A program made the position numbers and the translations under genes. This document shows positions 1 to 8,021 of a DNA stretch of 47,656 nucleotides, in pieces. Source of the stretch: JAHEJV01 sp964653555 (lineage in GTDB: Bacteria > Myxococcota_A > UBA9160 > SMWR01); the NCBI GenBank assembly GCA_964653555.1, contig CAZZFT010000019.1, positions 1 to 47,656 on the forward strand. Direction: 5' to 3'. Numbering within the stretch: the stretch's first letter is position 1; every line of letters starts with the position of its first letter. Under the pieces are notes generated by a model. It ran no database searches. It saw only the letters and a list, made by a program, of their open reading frames with translations, and was not told the DNA's origin.

Positions 1-1
1 G

Positions 2-514
2 GGCACGGCCGGCATGCGGGAGGGCGTTCGCTACCAGATCTACGAGTCGGCCGACGGGCACGTGCTGTTCATGGCCTCGGAGCAGGCGTTCTGGAAGAAC
101 TTCTGCGAGTGCGTCGGGCGCAGCGAGCTGTTCGAGAAGTGGCCCGGCTCCAAGTACGCCGACCACGCCCGCGGCAACCGCGAGCTCCAGGCCGAGCTGC
201 GCGACATCTTCAAGGCGAAGAGCTGCCGGGAGTGGATCCGCCTCGGCGACGAGAAGAACTTCCCCGTCGCGCCGGTGAACACGCCGAAGACGATCGCCGA
301 CGACCCGCAGTTCCAGGTGCGCTTCCCCTGGTACTCGCGCGAGAAGCACGGCGCCGAGATGCTGCCCTTCCCGGTCAAGTTCCTCGGCGAGGAGCTTCCC
401 GAGCCGGGGATGGCGCCGACCGTCGGTGAGCACACCGAGGCGGTGTGCGCCCAGGTGCTGGGCTACGACCCGGATCGGATCGCCGCGCTGCGCAAGGCGG
501 GAGCCTTCGGATGA
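2..514 (+). CDS. CaiB/BaiF family CoA-transferase, C-terminal part (partial)
   Basis: This is the 3' end of a class III CoA-transferase gene; the 5' part lies outside the window. Such enzymes move CoA between carboxylic acids in the cytoplasm. The visible 170 residues match the C-terminal half of the family: YQIYESADGHVLFMA, then a region of the FWKNFCECVGR type, then FPVAPVNTPKTIADDPQF, which is the usual substrate-domain segment, and a closing EHTEAVCAQVLGYDPDRIAALRKAGAFG-like tail of the 'GEHT..VL..LG...I..L...G' type. The catalytic Asp would be upstream of the window. The stop overlaps the start of the next gene (ATGA), so the two are translationally coupled. The physiological substrate cannot be told from this part. 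Confidence 0.9.
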   Translation, partial: GTAGMREGVRYQIYESADGHVLFMASEQAFWKNFCECVGRSELFEKWPGSKYADHARGNRELQAELRDIFKAKSCREWIRLGDEKNFPVAPVNTPKTIADDPQFQVRFPWYSREKHGAEMLPFPVKFLGEELPEPGMAPTVGEHTEAVCAQVLGYDPDRIAALRKAGAFG

Positions 515-1305
515 GCGCACCGCGTGCGGGGCTCGACTTCGACGCCGCGATGGCCCGGGGCGTCGAGGCGATCTACCGCACACCCGACGTGGCGGGCCAG
601 CGCAGCGCCACGCTCGCGGCGCTGGCGCTGCGACCGGGGGAGCGCGTGCTCGACGTGGGCGTCGGTCCGGGACTGCTCGCCTTCGACATGGCGCTCACCG
701 TCGGCGACGGGGGTCGGGTGGCGGGCGTCGACGCCAGCGAGCCGATGCTCACGATCGCTCGCAGCCGCTGCGCGCAGACGCCCTGGACCGACTTCCGGGC
801 CGCCGACGCGACGGCGCTCCCCTTCGACGACGCCGTGTTCGACGCCGTCGTCTCCACCCAGGTCTACGAGTACGTTCCCGATCTGGAGCAGGCGCTGGCC
901 GAGGCCGCGCGCGTGTTGCGGCCGGGCGGGCGCATCGTCGTGGTGGACACCGACTGGGACACCGCCGTGTGGCACACCGCCGACCGCACGCGCATGCGGC
1001 GGGTGCTCGCGGCCTGGGAGGAGCACCTGCACGATCCCTTCCTGCCGCGCACCCTGGGCGCGAGGCTGGAGGCGTCCGGCTTCTCGGTGCAGCGCCGGGA
1101 GGTGATCCCCTTGCTCAATCCCTCGCTCCACCCGAACTGCTACAGCCACGGCATGCTGCGCGCGATCGCCGCCTTCGTGCCCGGCCGCCGCGGCGTGACC
1201 GAGAAGGAGGCGGCCGCCTGGGCCGCGGAGCAGCGCGAGCTCGGCGGGCGCGGAGCGTACTTCTTCAGCCTGAACCGCTACCTGTTCGCCGCCGTGAAGC
1301 CCTGA
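511..1305 (+). CDS. Class I SAM-dependent methyltransferase (UbiE/Methyltransf_11 type)
   Basis: A 264-residue cytosolic methyltransferase of unknown acceptor. The SAM-binding motif I is VLDVGVGPG at about residues 46-54, an acidic motif II follows (VAGVDASEPML), then the aspartate of RAADATALPFDDAVFD, and the post-III segment RVLRPGGRIVVVDTDWDT. An open frame extends upstream to 445, but the ATG at 511 overlaps the stop of the CoA-transferase by four bases and starts the conserved fold, so I chose it. The C-terminal third (HPNCYSHGMLRAIAAFVPG) is typical of family members that act on small molecules. Coupling to a CoA-transferase suggests a shared pathway, but this is only context. Confidence 0.88.
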   Translation: MSAPRAGLDFDAAMARGVEAIYRTPDVAGQRSATLAALALRPGERVLDVGVGPGLLAFDMALTVGDGGRVAGVDASEPMLTIARSRCAQTPWTDFRAADATALPFDDAVFDAVVSTQVYEYVPDLEQALAEAARVLRPGGRIVVVDTDWDTAVWHTADRTRMRRVLAAWEEHLHDPFLPRTLGARLEASGFSVQRREVIPLLNPSLHPNCYSHGMLRAIAAFVPGRRGVTEKEAAAWAAEQRELGGRGAYFFSLNRYLFAAVKP

Positions 1306-1410
1306 CGGGGAGGCGCGCGCGGCCGCCCGCATCCCCGCGCGCCCCGCGGCGACGGTGGGTTGCGGCCGGATCTGCTCAAGGCCGGGGCGGGGCGCGCCGA
1401 AACCCGGTGC

Positions 1411-2106
1411 ATGCGAAGCGCCAATCTCGCCGACCGTGCCGATCGTCTCCTCTCCCGGATCTTCCCCACGCGCTTCCGTCCCGGCGCACAGGAGGGACGC
1501 CACGGTCGCGTCGGCGCGCCGCACCTGTGGCGGATGCAGCGTGCCTTCCAGATCGACTTCCTCCAGCGCATGGGGCTCTCGCCCGATCACCGCCTGCTCG
1601 ACCTCGGCTGCGGCACGCTGCGCGGCGGGCTGCCGCTGATCGGCTACCTGGCCACCGCGCGCTACACCGGCATCGACGTGCGCCCCGACGTGATCGAGGA
1701 GGCCCGGCGCGAGCTGAGCGAGGCCGGACTGGTGCAGCGCCACCCGCGGATCGAGTGCGTGGACTCGCTGGCGGGCCTCGATCTGGGCGCCGCCTACGAC
1801 TACGTGTGGGCGTTCAGCGTGCTGGTCCACCTCGAAGACGGCGAGCTCGACGACGCCCTCGCGTTCGTGTCCCGTCACCTGACCGTGTCGGGCGCCTGCT
1901 TCGCCAACGTCAACCCGGGCGACGGCCGGCTCGGCACCTGGGCGGACTTCCCGATCGTCGCGCGCCCCCTCGACTGGTACGTGGAGCGGGCGCGCGAGGC
2001 GGGCCTGCGCGTCGACTCGTTGGGCCGCCTGCGCGAGATCGGGCACGTCTCGGGCGATCGCACGAGCGACTCACAGCTCATGCTCCGCTTTCACAAGTTC
2101 GCCTGA
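1411..2106 (+). CDS. Class I SAM-dependent methyltransferase
   Basis: A second, unrelated class I methyltransferase of 231 residues. Motif I is LLDLGCGTLRGG at residues 62-73, followed by YTGIDVRPDVIEEA (acidic ribose-binding loop) and VWAFSVLVHLEDGELDDAL, where methyltransferases usually carry the motif IV region. The frame is open from a TTG at 1360, but the extra residues are Arg/Gly rich and unlike the family, so the ATG at 1411 is preferred. It follows the previous gene by about 105 bases on the same strand. The substrate is unknown. Confidence 0.8.
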   Translation: MRSANLADRADRLLSRIFPTRFRPGAQEGRHGRVGAPHLWRMQRAFQIDFLQRMGLSPDHRLLDLGCGTLRGGLPLIGYLATARYTGIDVRPDVIEEARRELSEAGLVQRHPRIECVDSLAGLDLGAAYDYVWAFSVLVHLEDGELDDALAFVSRHLTVSGACFANVNPGDGRLGTWADFPIVARPLDWYVERAREAGLRVDSLGRLREIGHVSGDRTSDSQLMLRFHKFA

Positions 2107-2131
2107 GTCCGCGCCGTGGCAGCGGTTCGCG

Positions 2132-2686
2132 TCAGTACGGGAAGAGGGCCGGCCAGACGATCGCGTCGAGCACCGCCGTCTGGACCACGAAGGGCAGGCA
2201 GCCCACCACGGCCGCGCGGTGCCAGCCCCGGGGCTCCCAGCGGCTGAGGGCGAGCAGCGATCCCAGCACGCCGCAGGAGCCGATCGCGACCAGCGCCAGG
2301 TCGATCTCGATCGCCCGCCACAGCCAGGGCTGGGGCGCGTCGAGATAGGCGGCGGTGAGCGGCAGCCACAGCGCCGACGGGAACAGGATCAGCGTGTAGA
2401 GCGCGAAGACGGCGCCGAACCCCAAGCGTTCCGCGATCCGCACCCGGTCGGGATCGACCGCCCACAGCCAGTAGCTCGTGAAGAAGAAGTAGCCGACCGC
2501 GGCCGCCAGCATGTTCGCCGTGTAGAAGATCCGCCAGGCCTCGGGAACGCCGCCCCACAGGTCCGCTGCGCCCCTTCCGGGTCCGAGGCCCGCGGCGTAG
2601 CTCGCGAGCACGGCGAGGCCGCCCACGGCGTTCAGGGCGGCGAACAGCAGCCGCGTTCGGGCGCCGCTTCGGGTGGGGACCGGCAT
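2132..2686 (-). CDS. Polytopic membrane protein of unknown function
   Basis: A 184-residue inner-membrane protein with about five hydrophobic segments: LLFAALNAVGGLAVLASYA, the FYTANMLAAAVGYFFFTSYWLW segment, AVFALYTLILFPSALWLP, IDLALVAIGSCGVLGSLLAL and VVGCLPFVVQTAVLDAIVWP. I do not recognise a named family. The frame is open upstream to 2776, but the ATG at 2686 starts a plausible MPVPTRSG N-terminus and avoids overlap with the divergent gene at 2752. It sits alone, convergent with the methyltransferase that ends at 2106 and divergent from the DUF4124 gene. Confidence 0.65.
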   Translation of the reverse strand: MPVPTRSGARTRLLFAALNAVGGLAVLASYAAGLGPGRGAADLWGGVPEAWRIFYTANMLAAAVGYFFFTSYWLWAVDPDRVRIAERLGFGAVFALYTLILFPSALWLPLTAAYLDAPQPWLWRAIEIDLALVAIGSCGVLGSLLALSRWEPRGWHRAAVVGCLPFVVQTAVLDAIVWPALFPY

Positions 2687-2751
2687 GCGGTGCACTCTAG
2701 GGGTGCTGCCCGGTGGATCAAGTCGCCCGCGCCGGACGACGATCCGGAGAC

Positions 2752-3378
2752 ATGTGCGCTCGGCTGTGGCTGGCACTGGTCGTGATGTGCGCGGTCGCGG
2801 CGCGCGCCGAGATCTACCGCTGCGAGGAGGCGGACGGCTCGATCCGCTTCACCGGCGACCCGGGTCGCTGCGCTCACCCGGTCGCGCACACGCCCGCGGG
2901 TGACCGCGTGGCTCCGGATCCGCCCGCGCAGCCGAGCGCTCCGGACGAGGAGGCCGCGCCTGCGGCCGGGGACGGCGAGGACCAGGCGCCGCCCCTCACC
3001 GGTCCGGCCCTCCAGCTCCTGCTGCCCTCGCCGGGAGCCGCCTGGGAGGCGCTCGACGACGCCCCCGAGACCGCGCGCGATCCCCAGCTCGTCGCCCAGG
3101 GGCTGCGCGCCAGCGTCGCGCGTCACTACACCCGCGCGCGCGGCCCGGTGTCCGAGGTGTGCACGGTCGAGGTGTGGTCCTTCGAGCGCGCCGCGCAGGC
3201 TCGCGCGGTGCAGGACGCGCTCGCCGAGCCGCTCTGGTGGATCCGATCCACCGGCGCGCTGCTGGTGCTCGCGCACGGCGTGCGTCTGGAGCGGCAGGTG
3301 GGCACCCGGCACGGACTCGTCCCCGGCTGCGAGTCCCTGGCCGAGAGCGCTCGTGCTCGTGCGGCGGCAGCGCATTGA
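2752..3378 (+). CDS. Exported DUF4124-like protein
   Basis: A 208-residue protein with a short signal peptide (LWLALVVMCAVAARA, cleavage near residue 19) followed at once by EIYRCEEADGSIRFTGDPG, the short beta-rich DUF4124 signature found in exported proteins. A Pro/Ala/Glu-rich linker (about residues 60-85) leads to a C-terminal domain with two cysteines (EVCTVEVW and VPGCESLAES) that may pair in the periplasm. Function is unknown. The ATG at 2752 is preferred over an upstream GTG because it places the signal peptide at the N-terminus. Confidence 0.7.
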   Translation: MCARLWLALVVMCAVAARAEIYRCEEADGSIRFTGDPGRCAHPVAHTPAGDRVAPDPPAQPSAPDEEAAPAAGDGEDQAPPLTGPALQLLLPSPGAAWEALDDAPETARDPQLVAQGLRASVARHYTRARGPVSEVCTVEVWSFERAAQARAVQDALAEPLWWIRSTGALLVLAHGVRLERQVGTRHGLVPGCESLAESARARAAAAH

Positions 3379-3433
3379 CGCCCGGCCGACGCCCGGGGGC
3401 GAGCCGCTACCCTGGCCGCCGGAGGACCCCGCC

Positions 3434-4441
3434 TTGCAGTACGTCTCCCTCGGCTCCACCGGAATGAAGGTCTCGCGCCTGTGTCTGGGCTGCATGAGCT
3501 ACGGCTCGCCCGAGTGGCGACCCTGGGTGCTCGACGAGGCCGCCGCCGGTCCCTTCTTCCGCCGCGCGATCGAGGCCGGGATCAACTTCTTCGACACCGC
3601 CGACATGTACTCGCTCGGGCGCAGCGAGGAGGTGACGGGGCGATGGCTGCGCGAGTACGGCCGACGCGACGAGATCGTGATCGCCACCAAGGTGTTCTTC
3701 CCGATGAACGACCGCCCCAACATGGGCGGGCTCTCACGCAAGCACATCCAGCAGTCCTGCGAGGACAGCCTGCGCCGGCTGGGCGTCGAGACGATCGACC
3801 TCTACCAGATCCACCGTCTCGATCCCGACACGCCGATCGAGGAGACGCTCGCGGCCCTCGACGGCCTGGTCCGGCAGGGCAAGGTGCGCGCGATCGGAGC
3901 CAGCTCGATGTACGCGTGGGAGCTGATGCGCTCGCTGGCGATCTCCGACCGCCTGGGGCTGGCGCGCTTCGTCTCGATGCAGAACCACTACAACCTCGTG
4001 TACCGCGAAGAGGAGCGCGAGATGATGCCCTTGTGCGAGCTGGAGGGGATCGGCGCGATCCCCTGGTCGCCGCTGGCGCGCGGGATGCTCGCCGGAACGC
4101 GCCGCAAGCTGGGCGACGACTCGACGAAACGATCCGAGAGCGACGGGCTCGACCAGATCCTCTACGACCAGCCCTCGGACTGGGACGTGGTCGAGGCGGT
4201 GCGCGACGTCGCGAAGCAGCGCGGCGTGAACCCGGCCCAGGTGGCGCTCGCCTGGCTGCTCTCGCGTCCGGCGGTGGTGGCGCCGATCGTCGGCGCCACG
4301 AAGCTGGCCCATCTCGAGGAGGCGATCTCCGCGCTCGAGATCGAGCTCGAGGAAGCCGAGATCGCGCAGCTCGAGGCTCCCTACCGACCGCATCCGGTCA
4401 AGGGGCTGTCTCCGAAGCCGGCGATGCGGAGGACCCGATGA
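3434..4441 (+). CDS. Aldo/keto reductase
   Basis: A 335-residue NADPH-dependent aldo/keto reductase of the Tas/YhdN-like group, cytosolic. The full catalytic tetrad is visible: Asp54 and Tyr59 in FFDTADMYS, Lys86 in IATKVFF and His127 in YQIHRLD. The C-terminal nucleotide-binding segment is also present (SRPAVVAPIVGATKLAHLEEA). The start is TTG at 3434, supported by GGAGG at 3421-3425 and by the family's usual first strand (YVSLGSTGMKVSRLCLG). The length is normal. The substrate cannot be predicted. It lies between two exported or membrane protein genes on the same strand. Confidence 0.93.
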   Translation: MQYVSLGSTGMKVSRLCLGCMSYGSPEWRPWVLDEAAAGPFFRRAIEAGINFFDTADMYSLGRSEEVTGRWLREYGRRDEIVIATKVFFPMNDRPNMGGLSRKHIQQSCEDSLRRLGVETIDLYQIHRLDPDTPIEETLAALDGLVRQGKVRAIGASSMYAWELMRSLAISDRLGLARFVSMQNHYNLVYREEEREMMPLCELEGIGAIPWSPLARGMLAGTRRKLGDDSTKRSESDGLDQILYDQPSDWDVVEAVRDVAKQRGVNPAQVALAWLLSRPAVVAPIVGATKLAHLEEAISALEIELEEAEIAQLEAPYRPHPVKGLSPKPAMRRTR

Positions 4442-4484
4442 GCGGAGTCGACGCCGGCTTGCGGTCTTCGGAGAAGCGGTCCCG

Positions 4485-5693
4485 GTGAAGCCGGCCTGGC
4501 TGCGGTGGGTCGCGAACGCCCTGGTCGTGCTGTCGCTGCTCGACGCGGGCGGGTCGCTACTCGAGGAGATCCTGCGCGCTGCCACCGGCGCCACCTGGGC
4601 GATCGCTCCGCGCATGGTGCTGGCGGAGGTCGTCCTGCTGGGGACGGTGCTCAGCATCCCCGCGATGGTGATCACGCCGCGCCTGCCCCTGGCGGTGTTC
4701 GGGCCTTTGGCCCTGGTGACGCTGTGGCTCAGCTTCGGAGCCGCCCCGCTGCCGCTGTGGATCGAGTCGCCCACGGTCTTCGCCCTCACCGGCTGCGCGA
4801 TCCAGCTCGCGGCGGCAGGGCTCGCGCTCGCGCTGATCCACCACCGCAATCGGGGACGCAGCTGGCTGTTCGACGAGGACTCGCCTCCCGCACCGGCCTT
4901 CGCCTGGACCCGCGCGGCAGGGCTCGGCGCGCTGCTGGTCGGCGTCGGTCTGCCGGCGTGCGCGCTCTACGGCGTGGTCGCGATCGCGACCTGGACCCAG
5001 GCGATCACCCGCGGCTTCGTCTCCTTCGATCTGCGCGGCGTGTCCCTCGCCGACCGCCACTACGCCCGCGACGGCCAGGAGGTCCGCCTGGTGGGCATGA
5101 TGCACATCGGCGAGGACGCCGCCTACCGCGCACTGGTGGAGAGCTTCGAGGGCGAGTCGACGGTGGTGCTCGCCGAGGGCGTGTCCGATCGGGAGTCGCT
5201 GCTGCCGGGCGGGCTCCAGTACGGCCACGCCGCGAACGCCCTCGGCCTCAGCGCTCAGGAGGATCTGCGCAGCTACTGGAGCGACGACGCCGATCCCGAG
5301 GCCGATCCCGCGCGGCGGCCCGTGGTGCGCCGCGCGGACGTGGACGCCAGCAGCTTCTCCCCCGAGACGATCGAGTGGATCGGATGGGCGGCGGACCTCT
5401 GGAACGCCGACAATCTCGGCGCCGCACTGGTCGACCTGTGGGAGGGCACCCGGGCGCGCGACCCCGAGGACCTGGCGCGCTTCGAGCACGAGATCCTCGA
5501 CCAGCGCAACGCCCACCTGATCGGCGAGATCGACGAGGCTCTGGGCGAGTACCACCGCGTGATCGTGCCCTGGGGCGCCCTGCACCTGCCCGAGATCGAG
5601 AGTGCGGTGCTGGAGCGGGGCTTCGAGGAGACGGACCGGACGCGGCACCCGCTGATCGCCTGGAGCACGATCGCGGCAGCCCTCGGGCGCTGA
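4485..5693 (+). CDS. TraB/PrgY-like membrane protein
   Basis: A 402-residue protein with an N-terminal part of about four or five transmembrane helices (residues 8-165) and a C-terminal soluble domain resembling the TraB/Tiki-GumN superfamily. The diagnostic pieces are VRLVGMMHIGE, VVLAEGVSDRE, RNAHLIGEIDEALGE and IVPWGALHLPEIESAVLERG, giving the conserved GxxH and GA.H.P positions. Related proteins in eukaryotes act as metalloproteases or receptors; the bacterial role is mostly unknown. The start is GTG at 4485. The order (membrane first, enzyme-like domain last) differs from the plain TraB family, whose membrane segments are usually C-terminal. Confidence 0.75.
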   Translation: MKPAWLRWVANALVVLSLLDAGGSLLEEILRAATGATWAIAPRMVLAEVVLLGTVLSIPAMVITPRLPLAVFGPLALVTLWLSFGAAPLPLWIESPTVFALTGCAIQLAAAGLALALIHHRNRGRSWLFDEDSPPAPAFAWTRAAGLGALLVGVGLPACALYGVVAIATWTQAITRGFVSFDLRGVSLADRHYARDGQEVRLVGMMHIGEDAAYRALVESFEGESTVVLAEGVSDRESLLPGGLQYGHAANALGLSAQEDLRSYWSDDADPEADPARRPVVRRADVDASSFSPETIEWIGWAADLWNADNLGAALVDLWEGTRARDPEDLARFEHEILDQRNAHLIGEIDEALGEYHRVIVPWGALHLPEIESAVLERGFEETDRTRHPLIAWSTIAAALGR

Positions 5694-5700
5694 CCGGCGC

Positions 5701-7188
5701 TCACGGCTCCGCGAGGACCGCGCCCCCCCGGAGCCGGTTCTTCTGCACCTTGCCGAGGGCGTTGCGCGGCAGCGACGCGACGACGTGCAGGATGCGCGGC
5801 AGCTTGTAGGGCGCGAGCCGATCGGCGAGGAAGGCGCGCAGCTCCGCGAGCGGCGGCACCGCCGCGCCGACCGCGTAGGCGGTCACCTCCTCGCCCCATT
5901 CGGCGGAGGGGGTTCCGACGACCGCAGCGTCTTCGACTGCCGGGTGGGCGCGCAGCGCGTCCTCGACCTCGCGCGGGTAGACGTTGTAGCCGCCGCTGAT
6001 CACCAGCTCCACGGCGCGGCCGACGATCCGCAGGTAGCCGTCGGCGTCGCGCTCGCCCATGTCACCGGTGCGGAACCAGCCGTCGGGGGTGAACGCGTCC
6101 GCATTGGCCTCGGGGCGTTCCCAGTAGCCGGCGAACACGTTCGGGCCACGCACCTGGATCTCGGCCGGCGAGCCGGCGAGGCGCAGCGCGACACCGGGAA
6201 GCGGCAGGCCGACGGTACCCGGTCGGCGCTCGCCGTCCACGGGATTCGAACTGAGCATCACCGTCTCGGTCATGCCGTAGCGCTCCAGGATGCGCTGGCC
6301 GGTGGCGCGCTCGAAGGCGGCGTGCTGGTCGGCGGGCAGCGGCGCCGACCCGGAGACGCACAGGCGCAGCCGCTTCAGCGCCGCGGGGTCTCCGGCCCCG
6401 AGCAGGCGGTGGTACATCGTGGGCACGCCGAAGAGCAGCGTCGCCCGCTCGGACTCGATCGCTTCCAGCACCGCGCCCGGCTCGAAGCGGCGCAGCAGGA
6501 AGGCCGACGCTCCGGCGTGCAGCGTGCCCTGGAGGCCGACGCCGAGCCCGTGCATGTGGAAGAGGGGCAGGGCGAGTACCAGGCGATCGTCCGGCGTCCA
6601 ACGCCAGGCGATGCGCAGCGACTCGGCGCTCGCCAGCAGGTTGGCGTGGGAGAGCACGGCGCCCTTCGGGCGTCCGGTCGTCCCGGAGGTGTACCCGATC
6701 AGGGCGGGGGCGCCGGGTGGCGCGTGGTCGAGGGGGGGCGGATCGCCGTCGGGGAGCGCAAGCGCGGGCTCGCTGATCAGCGTCGCGGCGTCGGCCGAAC
6801 GCACCCACCCGGCGCGGGCGTCGTCGTCCACGATCGCCGCCCGTGGACGCGCGTCGCGCACCAGGTGCGTGATCTCGGCAGAGCGATAGGCGGTGTTCGC
6901 GGGGACGACGACCAGACCGAGACGCAGGCAGGCGACGTGGGCCACCGCCAGCTCGAGGCTCGCCTCGGCGGAGACGAGCACGCGGTCGCCGGCGCGCAGT
7001 CCCGCGCGGTGCAGGCGGCCCGCGGCCCGGACACTGGCGCGGTCGAGAGCGCCGTAGTCGAGCCCGGACGTGTTCGGGGCGGAGAGCGCGGGCCGGTGCG
7101 ATGAGCCGCGGAAGTGGCGCGCCCAGCTGGCGGGCAGCGTGCCGGCGCCCTGCGCGGTCGGGTCGAAGCCGTCTGCTCCGGCGGTCAC
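5701..7188 (-). CDS. AMP-forming acyl-CoA synthetase (malonyl-CoA synthetase MatB-like)
   Basis: A 495-residue adenylate-forming enzyme that would activate a carboxylic acid to its CoA thioester. The P-loop-like motif YTSGTTGRPKG falls at about residues 166-176, followed by LFHMHGLGVGLQGTL, a segment very like MatB, then RYGMTETVML (A5), GWFRTGDMG (A7), ISGGYNVYPREVE (A8) and the A10 lysine in LPRNALGKVQKN. Length fits the family. An ATG at 7290 adds 34 Arg/Pro-rich residues with no family similarity, so the GTG at 7188 is preferred. The gene lies alone on the minus strand. Substrate could be malonate or another short acid. Confidence 0.85.
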   Translation of the reverse strand: MTAGADGFDPTAQGAGTLPASWARHFRGSSHRPALSAPNTSGLDYGALDRASVRAAGRLHRAGLRAGDRVLVSAEASLELAVAHVACLRLGLVVVPANTAYRSAEITHLVRDARPRAAIVDDDARAGWVRSADAATLISEPALALPDGDPPPLDHAPPGAPALIGYTSGTTGRPKGAVLSHANLLASAESLRIAWRWTPDDRLVLALPLFHMHGLGVGLQGTLHAGASAFLLRRFEPGAVLEAIESERATLLFGVPTMYHRLLGAGDPAALKRLRLCVSGSAPLPADQHAAFERATGQRILERYGMTETVMLSSNPVDGERRPGTVGLPLPGVALRLAGSPAEIQVRGPNVFAGYWERPEANADAFTPDGWFRTGDMGERDADGYLRIVGRAVELVISGGYNVYPREVEDALRAHPAVEDAAVVGTPSAEWGEEVTAYAVGAAVPPLAELRAFLADRLAPYKLPRILHVVASLPRNALGKVQKNRLRGGAVLAEP

Positions 7189-7324
7189 GCGCTCGGACTC
7201 GCGGCCGGGACGTCGCACGGGTGCATCGGGGCAGGGTAGACGAAGGCCCGGACCGGACCACGCCGCGCGCAATCGCGTCACGCGGGCCATCCCGCGGGTG
7301 TATGGTGGACCGGGAGGATCTCGC

Positions 7325-8014
7325 GTGGCGCAGACCGTCCTCTACGACTTCGCCGGCACCGGCGCGCAGAACCTTTCCGAGTTCCAGGTGGCCCGGCAGC
7401 ACCTGCGCGTCGGGGCGGGTCGAACCCTGGAATCGGTGTCTCGCGAGTTCTTCGAGCAGGCCCGCGCGGGGGAGGGGCAGTACTACGACGTCCTGAGCCT
7501 GCGCTTCCCGGAGGCCGGCTCCGAGGCCGTCGCGTTGGTGCGGGCGTACCTGATCGCCCATCGGCGCAAGAAGTCGCTTCCCTTCCTCGTTCCCGACGGC
7601 GAGGACCTGCGCGACTACACCGGCCGTTTCCGCCGCTTCGGTCATCCGGGCGAGGGGCTCCGGGGCTGGCACGTGCTCAACTTCAGCGGCCGGGGGCTCG
7701 GCATCCCCGACATCGCGGTGACCGAGGGGCAGCTGCCGGAGCGTCCCACGGGAATGCCGATCGAGATCTGGGCCTGGTGGGCGCTCGAGGAGCACATCCT
7801 GCGCCCGGTTCGCGACCGGGCGATCGAGCGCTATGCGGCGTGCTTCACGCCGGGCGCGCTCGAGGCCCTCGCGGTGTTGCGCCAGTCCCGCGAGCTCAAC
7901 GAGGGCCGGCTCAGCGACATCTACGTCTCCGACCTGCCCAACGGCAGCCTGCGCCTGCTCGACATCTGGGACCGGCGCGACCCCGAGCAGTACCGGCGGC
8001 GCTTCGGGATCTAG
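7325..8014 (+). CDS. Conserved-looking protein of unknown function
   Basis: A 229-residue soluble protein that I do not recognise. The GTG start at 7325 is well supported by GGGAGGA at 7312-7318 with ideal spacing, so the long upstream open frame is not coding. The protein has no signal peptide and no membrane segment. Notable stretches are YDVLSLRFPEAGSEAVALV, RRKKSLPFLVPDGEDLRDY, a Trp-rich GMPIEIWAWWALEEH helix and a tail LDIWDRRDPEQYRRRFGI. Charge and codon use match the neighbours, so it looks like a genuine native gene. It lies between the acyl-CoA synthetase and the sulfotransferase genes. Confidence 0.7.
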   Translation: MAQTVLYDFAGTGAQNLSEFQVARQHLRVGAGRTLESVSREFFEQARAGEGQYYDVLSLRFPEAGSEAVALVRAYLIAHRRKKSLPFLVPDGEDLRDYTGRFRRFGHPGEGLRGWHVLNFSGRGLGIPDIAVTEGQLPERPTGMPIEIWAWWALEEHILRPVRDRAIERYAACFTPGALEALAVLRQSRELNEGRLSDIYVSDLPNGSLRLLDIWDRRDPEQYRRRFGI

Positions 8015-8021
8015 GGCGTCT

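Noticed and set aside
426..2348. A 640-codon plus-strand frame across both methyltransferases
   Set aside because: Arg/Ala/Pro-rich translation typical of an out-of-frame read in GC-rich DNA; real genes occupy other frames.
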